Made by a program: the position numbers and the translations under genes. Below the pieces are notes generated by a model. It saw only the letters and a list, made by a program, of their open reading frames with translations. It was not told where the DNA came from and made no database searches. From positions 62,001-126,000 of the forward strand of contig NZ_LRBG01000037.1 of the NCBI RefSeq assembly GCF_001580545.1: a stretch of 64,000 bases of DNA. Reading direction: 5' to 3'. Below, one piece after another: positions 7,999 to 17,568 of the stretch. Origin of the DNA: Paraburkholderia monticola. Lineage in GTDB: Bacteria; Pseudomonadota; Gammaproteobacteria; Burkholderiales; Burkholderiaceae. Numbering within the stretch: position 1 is the first letter of the stretch; each line of letters begins with the position of its first letter.

Positions 7999-10900
7999 AT
8001 GGACGATTCAACTCCCGGTGACCTATCGACCTGGCTTACGCAGATCGGTCTCGGTGCGCACGCTGCGAACTTTATCGCGCAAGGCATCGACTGGGACGTG
8101 ATCGGCGAGCTGTCCGAGCAGGATCTCAGAGAGCTGGGCCTCCAGCTTGGCGAGCGAAAACGCCTGCTGAAAGCGCTTGCGCAGTTGAACACCTCCGGCG
8201 CAGCGTCATGCGAGCCCACCGCTCCGAAAGACGCGACAAACGAACCCCGCCCCGCCTCGCCAATTCAATCCACGCCCGCCGAGCGACGGCAGGTCACGGT
8301 CATGTTCGTGGACCTCGTGGGTTCGACAGAGCTGACCCATCATCTGGATCCAGAGGACACGCGCCGGCTGCTGGGCGGCTACCACCAGGTCTGCGCGAAC
8401 GCCATCGAGACGCACGAAGGTCATATCGCGCAGTACCTGGGCGACGGGCTCGTCGTCTACTTCGGCTACCCCCGGGCGCACGAGGACGACGCCGTGCGGG
8501 CAGTCACGGCCGGCCTCGCGATTCTCGCCACGCTCGGGCGCGCCAGTCCGGACGCCGTCACCGGCGGTCTCGGACGCCTGCACGTTCGGATTGGCATTGA
8601 AACCGGTCTCGTCGTCGCGGGAGAAGTCGGCGCAGGTTCGTCACTGGACCGCCAGGCGATCGTCGGCGAGACGCCCATCGTCGCGGCGCGTCTGCAGGCA
8701 ATCGCACCTTCGGACTCGCTCGTGGTCGGACCGGCCACAAAACGGCTGGTCGAGCATGCGTTCTTACTCGAAGAGCTTGGCTGCCGGGAACTGAAGGGAA
8801 TTGCCGAGCAGGTTCTGGTCCATCGCGTGCTCGAACAGTCCGAGGCACGAGCCCGAGCGGAGATTTCGCTGATCGGTCGGTTACCCGAGCTGGAAATGAT
8901 CCGGCAGCGTTGGAGGCAAAGCACCGACGGGGAAATGCGTTGTGTGCTGCTGACGGGTGACCCGGGAATCGGTAAGTCTCGCGTACTGCGCGCTTTTGCC
9001 AGCGCCATCGATGCCGAGCCGCACGAGGTGGTCTTGCTGCATTGCTCGGCGTACTACCGCAACAGTCCTTTCTGGCCGGTCGTACAGTGGTTGCAACACA
9101 CGCTCGGCATCGGTCAGAAGGCCGGTGACGGGAACGATGCCAAACGGCTCGAGGCGAGCATCCGGGCCATGGACGTCGATCACGAAGAAACGCTGGTTGT
9201 GCTTTCTTCGCTGCTGGGCGTTACCACCGAAGATCATCACCCCTCGCTCGACGCGTCTTCGCCAGATATCAAGAGTCGCTACCTGAACGTGCTCATCGCG
9301 CTCATTGCGCAGTCGGCCGGTACTCGGCCACTGCTGGTCGTCATCGAGGATGCGCACTGGGTTGATCCATCCACGCTTGATTTCGTCACGCTGACGCTCG
9401 AGCGCCTGGTGTGCGCGAAGCTGATGGTCCTGATCACCGCCCGCCCCGAATTCCAGCCACGGTGGACCTACCCGCATGTTGTCCAGCTCAATCTCGACAG
9501 GCTCTCGCGCAGCGACTGCAACGCGATGATCGAGCGCATGACGCCGGGCAAGCCGCTGCCGCAAGTGGTAGTGGAGATGATCGTCGCAAAGACCGACGGA
9601 GTACCGCTCTTTGTGGAGGAATTGACCAAGGCGGTCATTCATGGCGATTTTCTCCGCGACGCGGGAAGCCACTACGAACTCAAGCCGACTTCGCAGACGA
9701 TCGCGATTCCCGACACCCTCCAGGGCTCGCTGCTATCCCGGCTCGACCGGCTGGAGCCGGCAGTGAAGGAGGCCGCTCTGATCGCATCGACGATTGGACG
9801 CGAATTCAGCCGCCGACTCCTCTCCTTGATCTCGACGATCCCCGAGAGCGAACTGCAGCAAACCCTCAACCAGTTGATAGCGGCTGAGATCATCCTGCCC
9901 GCCCCGCGGGCGCCAACGATAGAGGAAGCTTTCCTGTTCCGCCATGCCTTGATTCAGGAGATCGCCTACCAGTCCCTGCTGATTACGCGGCGCCGGCATT
10001 ACCACGCCATGATCGCCACCGTGCTCGAACAGCAGTACCCGCAGGTGGTGGAACAGCAACCGGAACTGATCGCCCAGAATCTCACGGCTGCCGAGTTGCA
10101 TGAACCCGCCATCGGTTACTGGCAACGGGCTGGAGAGCGCGCCCTGACGCGCGCCGCCTACAGTGAGGCGATCGTTCACGCGGAGCGTGGACTGCAACTG
10201 GCCCGTAGTCTCCAGGTGGACCAGCACGCTCGCGTCAATCGCATGCTGCCTCTGATTCTGATCCGCGGCGAGGCCGAACAGAGATTGGGGCGGCGCGAGG
10301 CCATGGTCACGTTTCGCCATGCCGCAGAGTTGGCGCGCGACGAGAAGTTGCCGGGATACCTGCTTCAGGCCGCGCTCGGCTTCGACAGGGCAGAAACCTT
10401 TCTCGAAGGCACGGGCAAGGAGTCCATCGCGCTGCTCGAAGAGGCGCTCGGTCAACTCGGAACCGAAGACAGCATCGAGCGCTGCCGCCTGTTGAGCCGG
10501 CTCGTGCGGACGTCTCACATGACTGGGGAGTCGACTCGTGGCCTTCGGTTTTCCATCGAAGCGATCGCGCTTGCGCGACGTCTGAACGACCGGCCCAGCC
10601 TCTTCGACGCGTTGGCCTGCAAGCTGATGTATGTCGGCGCCCAGCCGCTACCTGCGCATGCCTTTGCTGCCCGTCGCGAGGTCATGCAGGAACTTCGTCA
10701 GATTGCCGAAGAACTCGGCGATGACCATTCCATCGGGCACGCGTGCGCGAGATGTCTGACCGGCTATCTGGAGATAGGTGAGCTGGAAGGCTTTGAAACA
10801 TCGCTCGAGCGATACCGCGAAATCGCCACGAGCGGCCGGCACTTCGTCGATCAATGGTGCGCTACTGCTGCCCAGGCCATGCGAGCCATCCTCCTCGGCG

Positions 10901-11622
10901 ACTTCGCGACGGCCGAGGCGAAGGCAACGGAATCACTGAAACTCGCGGAAAGCGGTAAGGGGGCGTTCGCGGCGGGTGTCTACGGGGTGCAGATGTTTAC
11001 GATACGCCGCGAACAGGGACGCCTCGCCGAGGTAGCGCCGGTACTCAAGCGGTTTGTCAGCGAGCACCCCACCGATTCGATCTGGCGGCCGGGGCTCATG
11101 TTGATCTGGACCGACCTCGGTTTTGATGCGCAAGCCCGTGACGATCTCGATCGCATGGATCTCAGCGGATCGGCACTTCCTGTCGACAGCAAGCGGCTTA
11201 TCACCTTGACGTATCTGGCGGAAGTCGCTGCGCGGCTCGAGGAACGCGAGCAGGCGGCGCGCATCCATGAACTGCTCCAGCCATACCAGCATCAGGCCGT
11301 TACCGTTCCGGCGTTCACCCTGTGCTGCGGATCGACGGCACGCTATCTCGGCATGCTCGCGAGCGTCCTCGGTGAATGGACGACGGCCCACCACTATTTC
11401 GAGTATGCGCTGGAGATGGACGCCCGACTTCAGGCTTTGCCGTGGTTGGCGCATACCCAGCACGAATTTGCCGTGATGCTGGCCGCCCGCAATCACGAGA
11501 GTGACAGGGTCCGGGCAGCACAACTGCTGGCAGCCTCCGCGGAGACGGCCAAAAGCTTAGGAATGTTTGCTTTGCTACAACGCATCAACGGCAGTTCCGG
11601 CAATCAGGTCAGAAGTTCTTGA
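7999..11622 (+). CDS. SAM domain / class III nucleotide cyclase / STAND-type ATPase protein
   Basis: This 1207-residue cytoplasmic protein has three parts. Residues 1-66 form a SAM domain (LSTWLTQIGLGAHAANF, LRELGLQLGERKRLL). Residues about 95-275 are a class III cyclase domain with both metal-binding aspartates, D105 in FVDLVGST and D149 in YLGDGLVVYF. From about 285 there is an AAA/NB-ARC-like ATPase with Walker A GDPGIGKSR (about 321-329) and Walker B LLVVIEDAHW, followed by a long helical TPR-like C-terminus. The family makes cAMP or cGMP under control of the ATPase/TPR sensor; substrate choice cannot be fixed by eye. A DUF4242 protein and a cNMP-binding SulP transporter follow on the same strand. 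Confidence 0.88.
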   Translation: MDDSTPGDLSTWLTQIGLGAHAANFIAQGIDWDVIGELSEQDLRELGLQLGERKRLLKALAQLNTSGAASCEPTAPKDATNEPRPASPIQSTPAERRQVTVMFVDLVGSTELTHHLDPEDTRRLLGGYHQVCANAIETHEGHIAQYLGDGLVVYFGYPRAHEDDAVRAVTAGLAILATLGRASPDAVTGGLGRLHVRIGIETGLVVAGEVGAGSSLDRQAIVGETPIVAARLQAIAPSDSLVVGPATKRLVEHAFLLEELGCRELKGIAEQVLVHRVLEQSEARARAEISLIGRLPELEMIRQRWRQSTDGEMRCVLLTGDPGIGKSRVLRAFASAIDAEPHEVVLLHCSAYYRNSPFWPVVQWLQHTLGIGQKAGDGNDAKRLEASIRAMDVDHEETLVVLSSLLGVTTEDHHPSLDASSPDIKSRYLNVLIALIAQSAGTRPLLVVIEDAHWVDPSTLDFVTLTLERLVCAKLMVLITARPEFQPRWTYPHVVQLNLDRLSRSDCNAMIERMTPGKPLPQVVVEMIVAKTDGVPLFVEELTKAVIHGDFLRDAGSHYELKPTSQTIAIPDTLQGSLLSRLDRLEPAVKEAALIASTIGREFSRRLLSLISTIPESELQQTLNQLIAAEIILPAPRAPTIEEAFLFRHALIQEIAYQSLLITRRRHYHAMIATVLEQQYPQVVEQQPELIAQNLTAAELHEPAIGYWQRAGERALTRAAYSEAIVHAERGLQLARSLQVDQHARVNRMLPLILIRGEAEQRLGRREAMVTFRHAAELARDEKLPGYLLQAALGFDRAETFLEGTGKESIALLEEALGQLGTEDSIERCRLLSRLVRTSHMTGESTRGLRFSIEAIALARRLNDRPSLFDALACKLMYVGAQPLPAHAFAARREVMQELRQIAEELGDDHSIGHACARCLTGYLEIGELEGFETSLERYREIATSGRHFVDQWCATAAQAMRAILLGDFATAEAKATESLKLAESGKGAFAAGVYGVQMFTIRREQGRLAEVAPVLKRFVSEHPTDSIWRPGLMLIWTDLGFDAQARDDLDRMDLSGSALPVDSKRLITLTYLAEVAARLEEREQAARIHELLQPYQHQAVTVPAFTLCCGSTARYLGMLASVLGEWTTAHHYFEYALEMDARLQALPWLAHTQHEFAVMLAARNHESDRVRAAQLLAASAETAKSLGMFALLQRINGSSGNQVRSS

Positions 11623-11683
11623 GAAACAGGTTTGATGTCTTTCCCACGCGCAGTAATGCGTCCCGTCTGAAAAGGAGATCGCC

Positions 11684-11941
11684 ATGCCACGTTTCATGAT
11701 CGAGCGAAATTTCGCTGAGAAGCTTGAAATGACAAACGAAGCCGCACAAGGGATCAAACAGATCAATGACGAGGAAGGAGTCCAGTGGCTCTTTTCGTTT
11801 CTCAGTGCCGACAAGAAGAAGACGTACTGCCTTTACGAGGCGCCGAACGCCGAAGCGATATTGTCTGCCGCGCGGCGTTGCCAGATACCCGCCGATGCGA
11901 TCGTCGAAGTCAGTGATTTGCGCCCGGAAATGTACGCGTAG
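11684..11941 (+). CDS. DUF4242 family small protein
   Basis: This 85-residue protein (MPRFMIERNFAEKLEM, then QWLFSFLSADKKKTYCLYEAP, then AILSAARRCQIPADAIVEVSD) matches the DUF4242 pattern of a ferredoxin-like fold; the family includes a nickel-binding protein from Streptomyces. AAAGGAGATCGCC gives a strong ribosome-binding site. It sits 61 nt after the cyclase and 106 nt before the SulP gene, so the three could be co-transcribed. Small ferredoxin-like proteins of this kind are often found beside cyclase/ATPase genes, but a regulatory role here is inference. Confidence 0.8.
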   Translation: MPRFMIERNFAEKLEMTNEAAQGIKQINDEEGVQWLFSFLSADKKKTYCLYEAPNAEAILSAARRCQIPADAIVEVSDLRPEMYA

Positions 11942-12047
11942 CCCGCGCATTTCTGCAGGGCACAAGAAAGGCTTAACGATCGCCCCTGCGCCTTCGCGAT
12001 CAGCGAGGCGAGCCTGACTTCCGATGTAGCGGACCCGCGGGGTCATC

Positions 12048-14306
12048 ATGAGCGAGAACGCGAGCGACGACGACAAACTCGTGCAACCTCACCCCGACCC
12101 GTCGGCGGAGCCTGCATCGCGCGGGCATACCGCCCTTTCGTCGCTCGGCGTAGATACGTTCGCGGGCCTGCTCACCGCGCTAATCGCGCTTTCCTATGCC
12201 GCGGGTTACGGTGCGATGATCTTCTCGGCGGGGCTCTCGACATGGCTTCCGACCGGCATGCCGACGGCGCTTCTGAGCTGCGTGATCGTCGCCCTCGTGG
12301 TCACGCTCGCGAGCTCGCAGCCCTTCATGATCGCCGGCCCCGATTCGAACGGGACCGCGCTGCTCACCGGCCTGGCCGCGGCTACCGCGCTGTCCATTCG
12401 CACCGCCGGCGGCAGCGACGGCGCCGTGCTTTCCACTGTGCTGTTGCTGATTGCCGTGTCGTCGCTCACCACCGGTGCCCTGCTCTTCGTGCTCGCCAAC
12501 TGGAAGCGCGGCAACGTAATCCAGTATGTGCCGTTTCCGGTGATCGGCGGCTTTCTTGCGGGTACCGGTCTGCTACTGCTCGAAGGCGCACTGCGTGTGC
12601 TCACCGGCGTGCCCCTCGGCGCAGCGATGCCGGGCGTTCTGATGCGGCTGCCGTTGCTTGCCACCGTCCCCGCGTTTTTCGTAGGCGTGAGTCTGCTGGT
12701 GCTCACGCGTATCACGCCGGGCTCGCGCTTTGTAGTCGTGCTGCCTTCCGTCATGACGCTCGGTATCGCGGTGTTCTACGTCGGGCTGACACTGTCGGGC
12801 AAAAGCATCGATGACGCGCACCAGATGGGCCTGCTGTTTCACTACAAGCCGATCGATACCGTGCAATTGCCGTTCTCGCTCGTTCATCAAGCCTGGCTGC
12901 CCGTGCTCGCTTCCCGCGCGCCGGAAATCGTCGCGATCGCCGCGGTCTCGTCGATGACGGTGCTTCTGAACACGACGAGCATCGGGGTGACGACCTCGCA
13001 CGACATCGACTTCACCCGCGAGATGCGCGCGGCCGGCCTCGCGAATCTCGTGACCGGACTCGCGGGCGGACTGGTCGGCGCGCAATCGATGACCCGTACC
13101 ATAATCAACTGGCGCCTGGGCGTACGCGGACGGCGCGCCGGTGTGCTCGCGGCCGTCTTCTCGCTCGTGGCGATCGCGTTCTTTCCCAACCTGATGGCGC
13201 TCCTGCCCAAGCCCGTACTGGTCGGACTGCAGCTCTTTATCGGCGCGGCAATGCTGATCGAATGGCTCGTCGATTCCTTCAGACGGCTGCCGTGGCATGA
13301 CTACCTGCTGATTCCTGCGATCATGGTGTGCATGGCGGTCTATGGCATCGTCGCAGGCGTGGTGCTGGGGGTGATCGCGGCGTCTCTGCTGTTCGTCGTG
13401 CGCTATGGGCGCGTCAACTGCTTGCGCCTCGAATTCGACGGGCGCGGGCGGCGCTCGAACCTCGAGCGCACCATTGACGAAAATCGCATGCTCGATGGCG
13501 AGGCGCATGCGCTCTACGGCGTCGCGCTGCAGGGCTTTCTCTTCTTTGGCACCGCGTACGCAATCCTCACTCATATCCGCGCGCGCATCGAGACGCCAGC
13601 CGCTGCGGGGAATCCTCACGTCAGCGTTCGATTCGTGCTGGTGGATTTCGCGCGCGTGCACGGGGTGGACGCATCGAGCATCGCGAGCTTCGCGCGCCTG
13701 CGCGAGGCCTGCACTCGCGTGAACGCGCAACTCGTCTTGACTGGCCTTTCGCCGGTGCTGAAAAAGTGGTTTACCGAAGGCATTGCCGAGCCGGGCAACC
13801 CCTGCGGCCCGCGCTTTTCAGCCGATCTGGATAGCGGGCTCGAATGGATCGAAACGCAACTTCTGGGCGCGACGCGAGTGACAGGCGCAAGCGCCATCGC
13901 CTCGGATTTGCCCGACACACTCCATGGACTGCGGCCCCATCTGGACACTGTCTCGCTCGCGCCCGGCGAGTACCTGTTTCGGCAAGCGGATCCGGGAGAC
14001 TCGATCTACTTCGTTCAGACCGGTCGACTAACCGTGGCGCTGCCCGTGGGCGAGGAACGCACTTTGCGATTGAGGAGCTTCGGCGCCGGAACCATCGTTG
14101 GCGAGATGGGGGCGTACAACTGTGCGCGGCGTAGCGCCGACGTCGTGGCCGATGAGCCGACCGTGGTATTACGGCTCGCCCTTGCAACGCTCCAGCGCAT
14201 GGAATCTGACGATCCCGCGCTCGCTGCACGCATGCACATGTTCGTCGCGCGCGTGCTGGCGGCGCGGCTCGCCGCGGCGGACGAGCAGATTCGGGTGGCG
14301 CAGTGA
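12048..14306 (+). CDS. SulP-family anion transporter with STAS and cyclic-nucleotide-binding domains
   Basis: This 752-residue protein has a SulP membrane core (about residues 35-450; FAGLLTALIALSYAAGYGAM, AGPDSNGTALLTGL). A cytoplasmic STAS domain follows (about 484-590; VRFVLVDFARVHGVDASS). At the C-terminus is a CRP-like cNMP-binding domain (about 625-745; GEYLFRQADPGDSIYFVQTG and the phosphate-binding cassette VGEMGAYNCARRSADVV, retaining the Arg that contacts phosphate). SulP proteins move sulfate, bicarbonate or dicarboxylates across the inner membrane. The cNMP domain implies gating by cAMP/cGMP, and a class III cyclase is encoded just upstream on the same strand. Confidence 0.9.
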   Translation: MSENASDDDKLVQPHPDPSAEPASRGHTALSSLGVDTFAGLLTALIALSYAAGYGAMIFSAGLSTWLPTGMPTALLSCVIVALVVTLASSQPFMIAGPDSNGTALLTGLAAATALSIRTAGGSDGAVLSTVLLLIAVSSLTTGALLFVLANWKRGNVIQYVPFPVIGGFLAGTGLLLLEGALRVLTGVPLGAAMPGVLMRLPLLATVPAFFVGVSLLVLTRITPGSRFVVVLPSVMTLGIAVFYVGLTLSGKSIDDAHQMGLLFHYKPIDTVQLPFSLVHQAWLPVLASRAPEIVAIAAVSSMTVLLNTTSIGVTTSHDIDFTREMRAAGLANLVTGLAGGLVGAQSMTRTIINWRLGVRGRRAGVLAAVFSLVAIAFFPNLMALLPKPVLVGLQLFIGAAMLIEWLVDSFRRLPWHDYLLIPAIMVCMAVYGIVAGVVLGVIAASLLFVVRYGRVNCLRLEFDGRGRRSNLERTIDENRMLDGEAHALYGVALQGFLFFGTAYAILTHIRARIETPAAAGNPHVSVRFVLVDFARVHGVDASSIASFARLREACTRVNAQLVLTGLSPVLKKWFTEGIAEPGNPCGPRFSADLDSGLEWIETQLLGATRVTGASAIASDLPDTLHGLRPHLDTVSLAPGEYLFRQADPGDSIYFVQTGRLTVALPVGEERTLRLRSFGAGTIVGEMGAYNCARRSADVVADEPTVVLRLALATLQRMESDDPALAARMHMFVARVLAARLAAADEQIRVAQ

Positions 14307-14403
14307 TGGGGACATTGAAATCACGTGAGGTCGTCGACTATGGCCGTGGTGGATGTCCGGCAAATGCAGATGCTTGCGCGCGTGGGGGCCACGCTTACGT
14401 GGA

Positions 14404-14670
14404 TCAGGAGATCACGTACCGGATCTGTTGGTCGCCCTTATATAACGTCTTGGCCAGCTCACGTATCTGGTCGAGACTGCGATCGAACGCGGCGAGCAGA
14501 TCGGTTTCCTCACTGCGGGTTCCGGGATTGAGCTTCATCAGCATCTGGCCATCGACCAGAAACGCGATCTCGCGAGCATTGTCGTAACCCCAAAAACACA
14601 CGCAACGCCTTGATGCGTCGTAGGAGCGACTGGGATTGGGAAAGCTGAGCCCGACCATCTTCTTTGCCAT
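14404..14670 (-). CDS. DUF1488 family protein
   Basis: This 88-residue protein has the DUF1488 pattern: FPNPSRSYDASRRCVCFWGY, then DNAREIAFLVDGQMLMKL, then a C-terminal helix with LAAFDRSLDQIRELA. Function is unknown for the family. Its ATG directly follows the TAG stop of the KWRY microprotein gene (14671-14838), and the ribosome-binding site (CGGGAAAATAG) lies inside that gene, so the two are translated from one message. Confidence 0.8.
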   Translation of the reverse strand: MAKKMVGLSFPNPSRSYDASRRCVCFWGYDNAREIAFLVDGQMLMKLNPGTRSEETDLLAAFDRSLDQIRELAKTLYKGDQQIRYVIS

Positions 14671-14838
14671 CTATTTTCCCGACGAGACGTAGCGCCACTT
14701 CGCGGCATTGACATCAATGCGCGCATCACCGTCAAGCCGCTTCTGGGCGCGGTCTGCTTCCGCCTGCCGCAAGGCGTCGGCACGAGCCTTCCGGGTCGCA
14801 ACGGGGTCTTCCTGTCTGCTCGGCGAGGTCGAGCTCAT
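14671..14838 (-). CDS. Microprotein with C-terminal NAxKWRY motif (copy 1)
   Basis: This 55-residue hydrophilic protein starts MSSTSPSRQEDPVATRKARA, is helix-rich and charged in the middle, and ends IDVNAAKWRYVSSGK. The tail is closely similar to the end of the small protein at 18967-19155 (D-x-N-A-x-K-W-R-Y in both). It abuts a DUF1488 gene without a gap, which supports it being real. No strong ribosome-binding site precedes the chosen start; a GTG at 14937 in the same frame is an alternative. No known family was recognised. Confidence 0.5.
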   Translation of the reverse strand: MSSTSPSRQEDPVATRKARADALRQAEADRAQKRLDGDARIDVNAAKWRYVSSGK

Positions 14839-15205
14839 CGGGGGGCGCTTCAGCATCTGGATGCCCGCAAATAGAGAGTGCAACGTCAAGGCAATGGCCT
14901 GAGGCCAGAAAGCACGCCTGAGCACCCCAGCGGCCACATCAAGGCCGCGATGCTCACTCGCGTGCAGGATTCAACACATATTCGTGCGGGGACTGTCGAT
15001 CCAAACACGAACTGCGCACCGATGAAAGCGGGGTGCATACACACGTTGATTGTTCGAGAGTGCGCCGCATGACGCAACAAAGCAAGAACAATCGGCAAAG
15101 CGGCGACCGGGCCTTTACGGCAAATAGATCGCGACATCCATTAAAAATACGCCCAGAATGGGACGGAGAGCGGTCCGATCCGTGGCTGCCGAAAGGGGGA
15201 GTGAA

Positions 15206-15346
15206 ATGCCAAAAGGCGAACAGCGTAGTAATCGCGAGGCAAAGAAGCCTAAACAACCTAAAAAGCCGCCATCTCCCAGCCCAGACCGGTTCAGGACACT
15301 CGCCCCGAAGGTTTCGGTGTTGAGCGATTCGACGAAAAAGAAGTAA
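15206..15346 (+). CDS. Lys/Pro-rich microprotein
   Basis: This 46-residue very basic protein begins MPKGEQRSNREAKKPKQPKK and ends with three lysines. GGGGGAG eight bases ahead of the ATG is a convincing ribosome-binding site. It has no hydrophobic segment and is probably disordered, possibly nucleic-acid-binding. A second Lys-rich microprotein (36 residues) occurs at 19152-19262. Function unknown. Confidence 0.55.
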   Translation: MPKGEQRSNREAKKPKQPKKPPSPSPDRFRTLAPKVSVLSDSTKKK

Positions 15347-15587
15347 GCGACCGTCGCGATGTGAACGCGCGGGTGTTGCGCTTCAGGTGCGCAAAATGTC
15401 GGCAGAGGCCGACAAATCTGCCCGGCAACCCGCGTCGCTGCCATCGAAGTACGCCTCGTTGCCCTCGTCGATAGCCGCATTCAGTGCGTATCCAAGTTGT
15501 TGACGATTGCCGCCCAGTCCGTCCTGTGGCGGTGAGCTTTCTTTTTGGGAACGAAATGGTGAGCAAATTTGTTCGCGGCGAATCGAA

Positions 15588-16460
15588 ATGAGCGCGCCTC
15601 ACAGGCTGACCGTACGGCACCAGAGCGTCTACCGCTACTCGGAGCCTGTGCGCTTTGGTGAGCATCGGATGATGTTCCGCCCGCGTGCGAGTCATGATTT
15701 GCGGCTTCTCACCACGCAACTGCTGATTACACCCACACCCGAACGGCTGCATTGGTTACACGATGTCTTCGACAACTCGGTCGCAGTCGCGACATTTTCC
15801 GTCGAAGCGTCCGAGTTGCTGTTCCGAAGCGAGGTGACGCTCGAACATTGGGAAGCGCCGTTGCCCGATTATTCGCTGGAGCCCTATGCGTCGACGTGGC
15901 CCTTCGCCTATACGAGCGAGGAGGCCTCCGATCTGGTGAACGCGCGAAGCCGTCAGTACCCGGACGCCGAGGTCGACTTATGGGCGCAACGCTTTATCGA
16001 ACCCGTCGGCATCACGAGCACGATGACGTTGTTGCGCAGTATGACGCTCGAGATCAAGAACAGCTGCATGTACGTGCGGCGTACCGAGAAGGGTGTCAAT
16101 CGTCCTGCCGACACGTTACGCATGCGCCGCGGCAGTTGCCGCGATTTCGCGGTACTGATGATGGATGCTGTCCGCTCGCTTGGCCTCGCGGCCCGGTTTG
16201 TCAGCGGCTATATCTTCGTGCCGGACTATGACGCCACCTTGGGGGGCGGCGCGACCCACGCATGGTTGCAGATCTACCTTCCCGGTGCAGGCTGGGTGGA
16301 TTTCGATCCGACCAACAGTATCGTCGGCAACCGCCATCTGATTCGTGTCGCGGTGGCGTGGAATTACGAGCAGGTGCTGCCGCTCTGGGGCACGTGGCAT
16401 GGTGCGATGTATTCGTTCCTCGGTCTCGAGGTCGACGTAAGCGTGACGGAAGACGTCTAG
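15588..16460 (+). CDS. Transglutaminase-like cysteine peptidase family protein
   Basis: This 290-residue protein has an N-terminal bacterial transglutaminase-like domain (about residues 5-85; LTVRHQSVYRYSEPVRFGEH) and a transglutaminase core. The catalytic triad is readable: C184 in RRGSCRDFAVL, H224 in ATHAWLQIYLPG and D240 in GWVDFDPTN. Such proteins act as proteases, amidases or ligases; many bacterial ones are of unknown substrate. The start at 15588 leaves the first beta-strand at the N-terminus; upstream in-frame codons look non-coding. A second, diverged family member starts 43 nt downstream on the same strand. Confidence 0.88.
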   Translation: MSAPHRLTVRHQSVYRYSEPVRFGEHRMMFRPRASHDLRLLTTQLLITPTPERLHWLHDVFDNSVAVATFSVEASELLFRSEVTLEHWEAPLPDYSLEPYASTWPFAYTSEEASDLVNARSRQYPDAEVDLWAQRFIEPVGITSTMTLLRSMTLEIKNSCMYVRRTEKGVNRPADTLRMRRGSCRDFAVLMMDAVRSLGLAARFVSGYIFVPDYDATLGGGATHAWLQIYLPGAGWVDFDPTNSIVGNRHLIRVAVAWNYEQVLPLWGTWHGAMYSFLGLEVDVSVTEDV

Positions 16461-16502
16461 GCGCCCAGCGCGTCACGACTCTTTCAATGCAAGGGTGGTT
16501 CG

Positions 16503-17306
16503 ATGAAACTTCGAGTGGGCTATGAACTGATATATGAATGCGTGCAGCCGACGCCGATGATGCTGATGTTGAACACGCATTTCTCCCGAGCGCAGGATGT
16601 GCTGTCCGCCGATCTGCTGGCGGTCGATCCACCGGTGGCGATCACACAGTATCGCGATACCTTCGGCAATCTCTGCAGCCGCATCGTCGCGCCGCCAGGG
16701 CTGATTTCGCTCTCCACCACCGCGCTGCTCGACATCTCCGATCAACCCGAGAAGCGCGAAACGCTCGACTATCAGCACGCCATTGAAACGCTTCCTGATG
16801 AATGTCTGATGTTCCTGCTCGGCAGCCGCTATTGCGAAACCGATCTGCTGTCCGACATTGCGTGGAATCTGTTTTCCAGTTCGCATCCGGGGCGCCGCCG
16901 GGTGCAGGCGATTTGCGATTACGTGCATCAGCACATCACGTTTGGATACGAATTTGCGCGGCCGACCAAGACCGCTTTTCAGGCGTGGCAGGAACGCAAA
17001 GGCGTGTGTCGCGACTTCGCGCATCTGGCCGTGGCGTTGTGCCGCGCGATGAACATTCCGGCGCGCTATTGCACGGGATACATCAGCGATGTCGGCGTGC
17101 CGCCGCCGTGGAGTCCGATGGATTTTGCAGCCTGGTTCGAAGCCTACGTTGGCGGCTCATGGCAGACCTTCGATCCGCGCAACAACGTGCCACGTACTGG
17201 ACGTGTGCTGATGGCGCGCGGCCGCGATGCAGCCGATGTTGCGATCAGCAATACATTTGGTCCGACGAAGCTGGTCAAATTCGACGTCCACTGCGCGCCC
17301 GAGTGA
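16503..17306 (+). CDS. Transglutaminase-like protein lacking the canonical His
   Basis: This 267-residue protein has a beta-rich N-terminal domain (MKLRVGYELIYECVQPTPMM) and a transglutaminase core with the nucleophile C169 (RKGVCRDFAHLA) and an acidic D224 (QTFDPRNN). Where the triad His is expected (xHAWxE) the sequence is FAAWFEA, with Ala209. The C-terminus (RVLMARGRDAADVAISNTFG) is a strongly conserved-looking block. It follows the intact transglutaminase gene in the same direction, so the two probably work together. It may be a pseudo-enzyme or use another base. Confidence 0.85.
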   Translation: MKLRVGYELIYECVQPTPMMLMLNTHFSRAQDVLSADLLAVDPPVAITQYRDTFGNLCSRIVAPPGLISLSTTALLDISDQPEKRETLDYQHAIETLPDECLMFLLGSRYCETDLLSDIAWNLFSSSHPGRRRVQAICDYVHQHITFGYEFARPTKTAFQAWQERKGVCRDFAHLAVALCRAMNIPARYCTGYISDVGVPPPWSPMDFAAWFEAYVGGSWQTFDPRNNVPRTGRVLMARGRDAADVAISNTFGPTKLVKFDVHCAPE

Positions 17307-17568
17307 GTTCGTGCGGTCATCCCAGTGTTTTTGCGTACTCAAGCACAAGGGCCACGCTCCGGAGGAAGCAGATCGCTCGATGGTCTCGCCGTCCGACGAG
17401 AGGCTGGTAAGTCGCTGCTCTCTACTTTTTCGTCCGCAAGATTAAGATTGCTTTGCAGAGCCATTAAGCGCATTGTGAAGTAATCCAGATGTACCTCTGG
17501 CCGCCATTTTCAGCATCCGGATAGATAGATTTCAATGACGGTCAGCACCGCTTACGGAGCGCGTCATC

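Noticed and set aside
12573..13730. Minus-strand open frame of 385 codons
   Set aside because: Antisense to the SulP transporter; His/Arg/Gln-rich, no ribosome-binding site or family pattern.
15490..15512. TTGTTGACGAT near 15500 as a sixth inverted copy of the dispersed repeat
   Set aside because: Only 11 nt match and the CGGCCA partner is missing at the expected distance.
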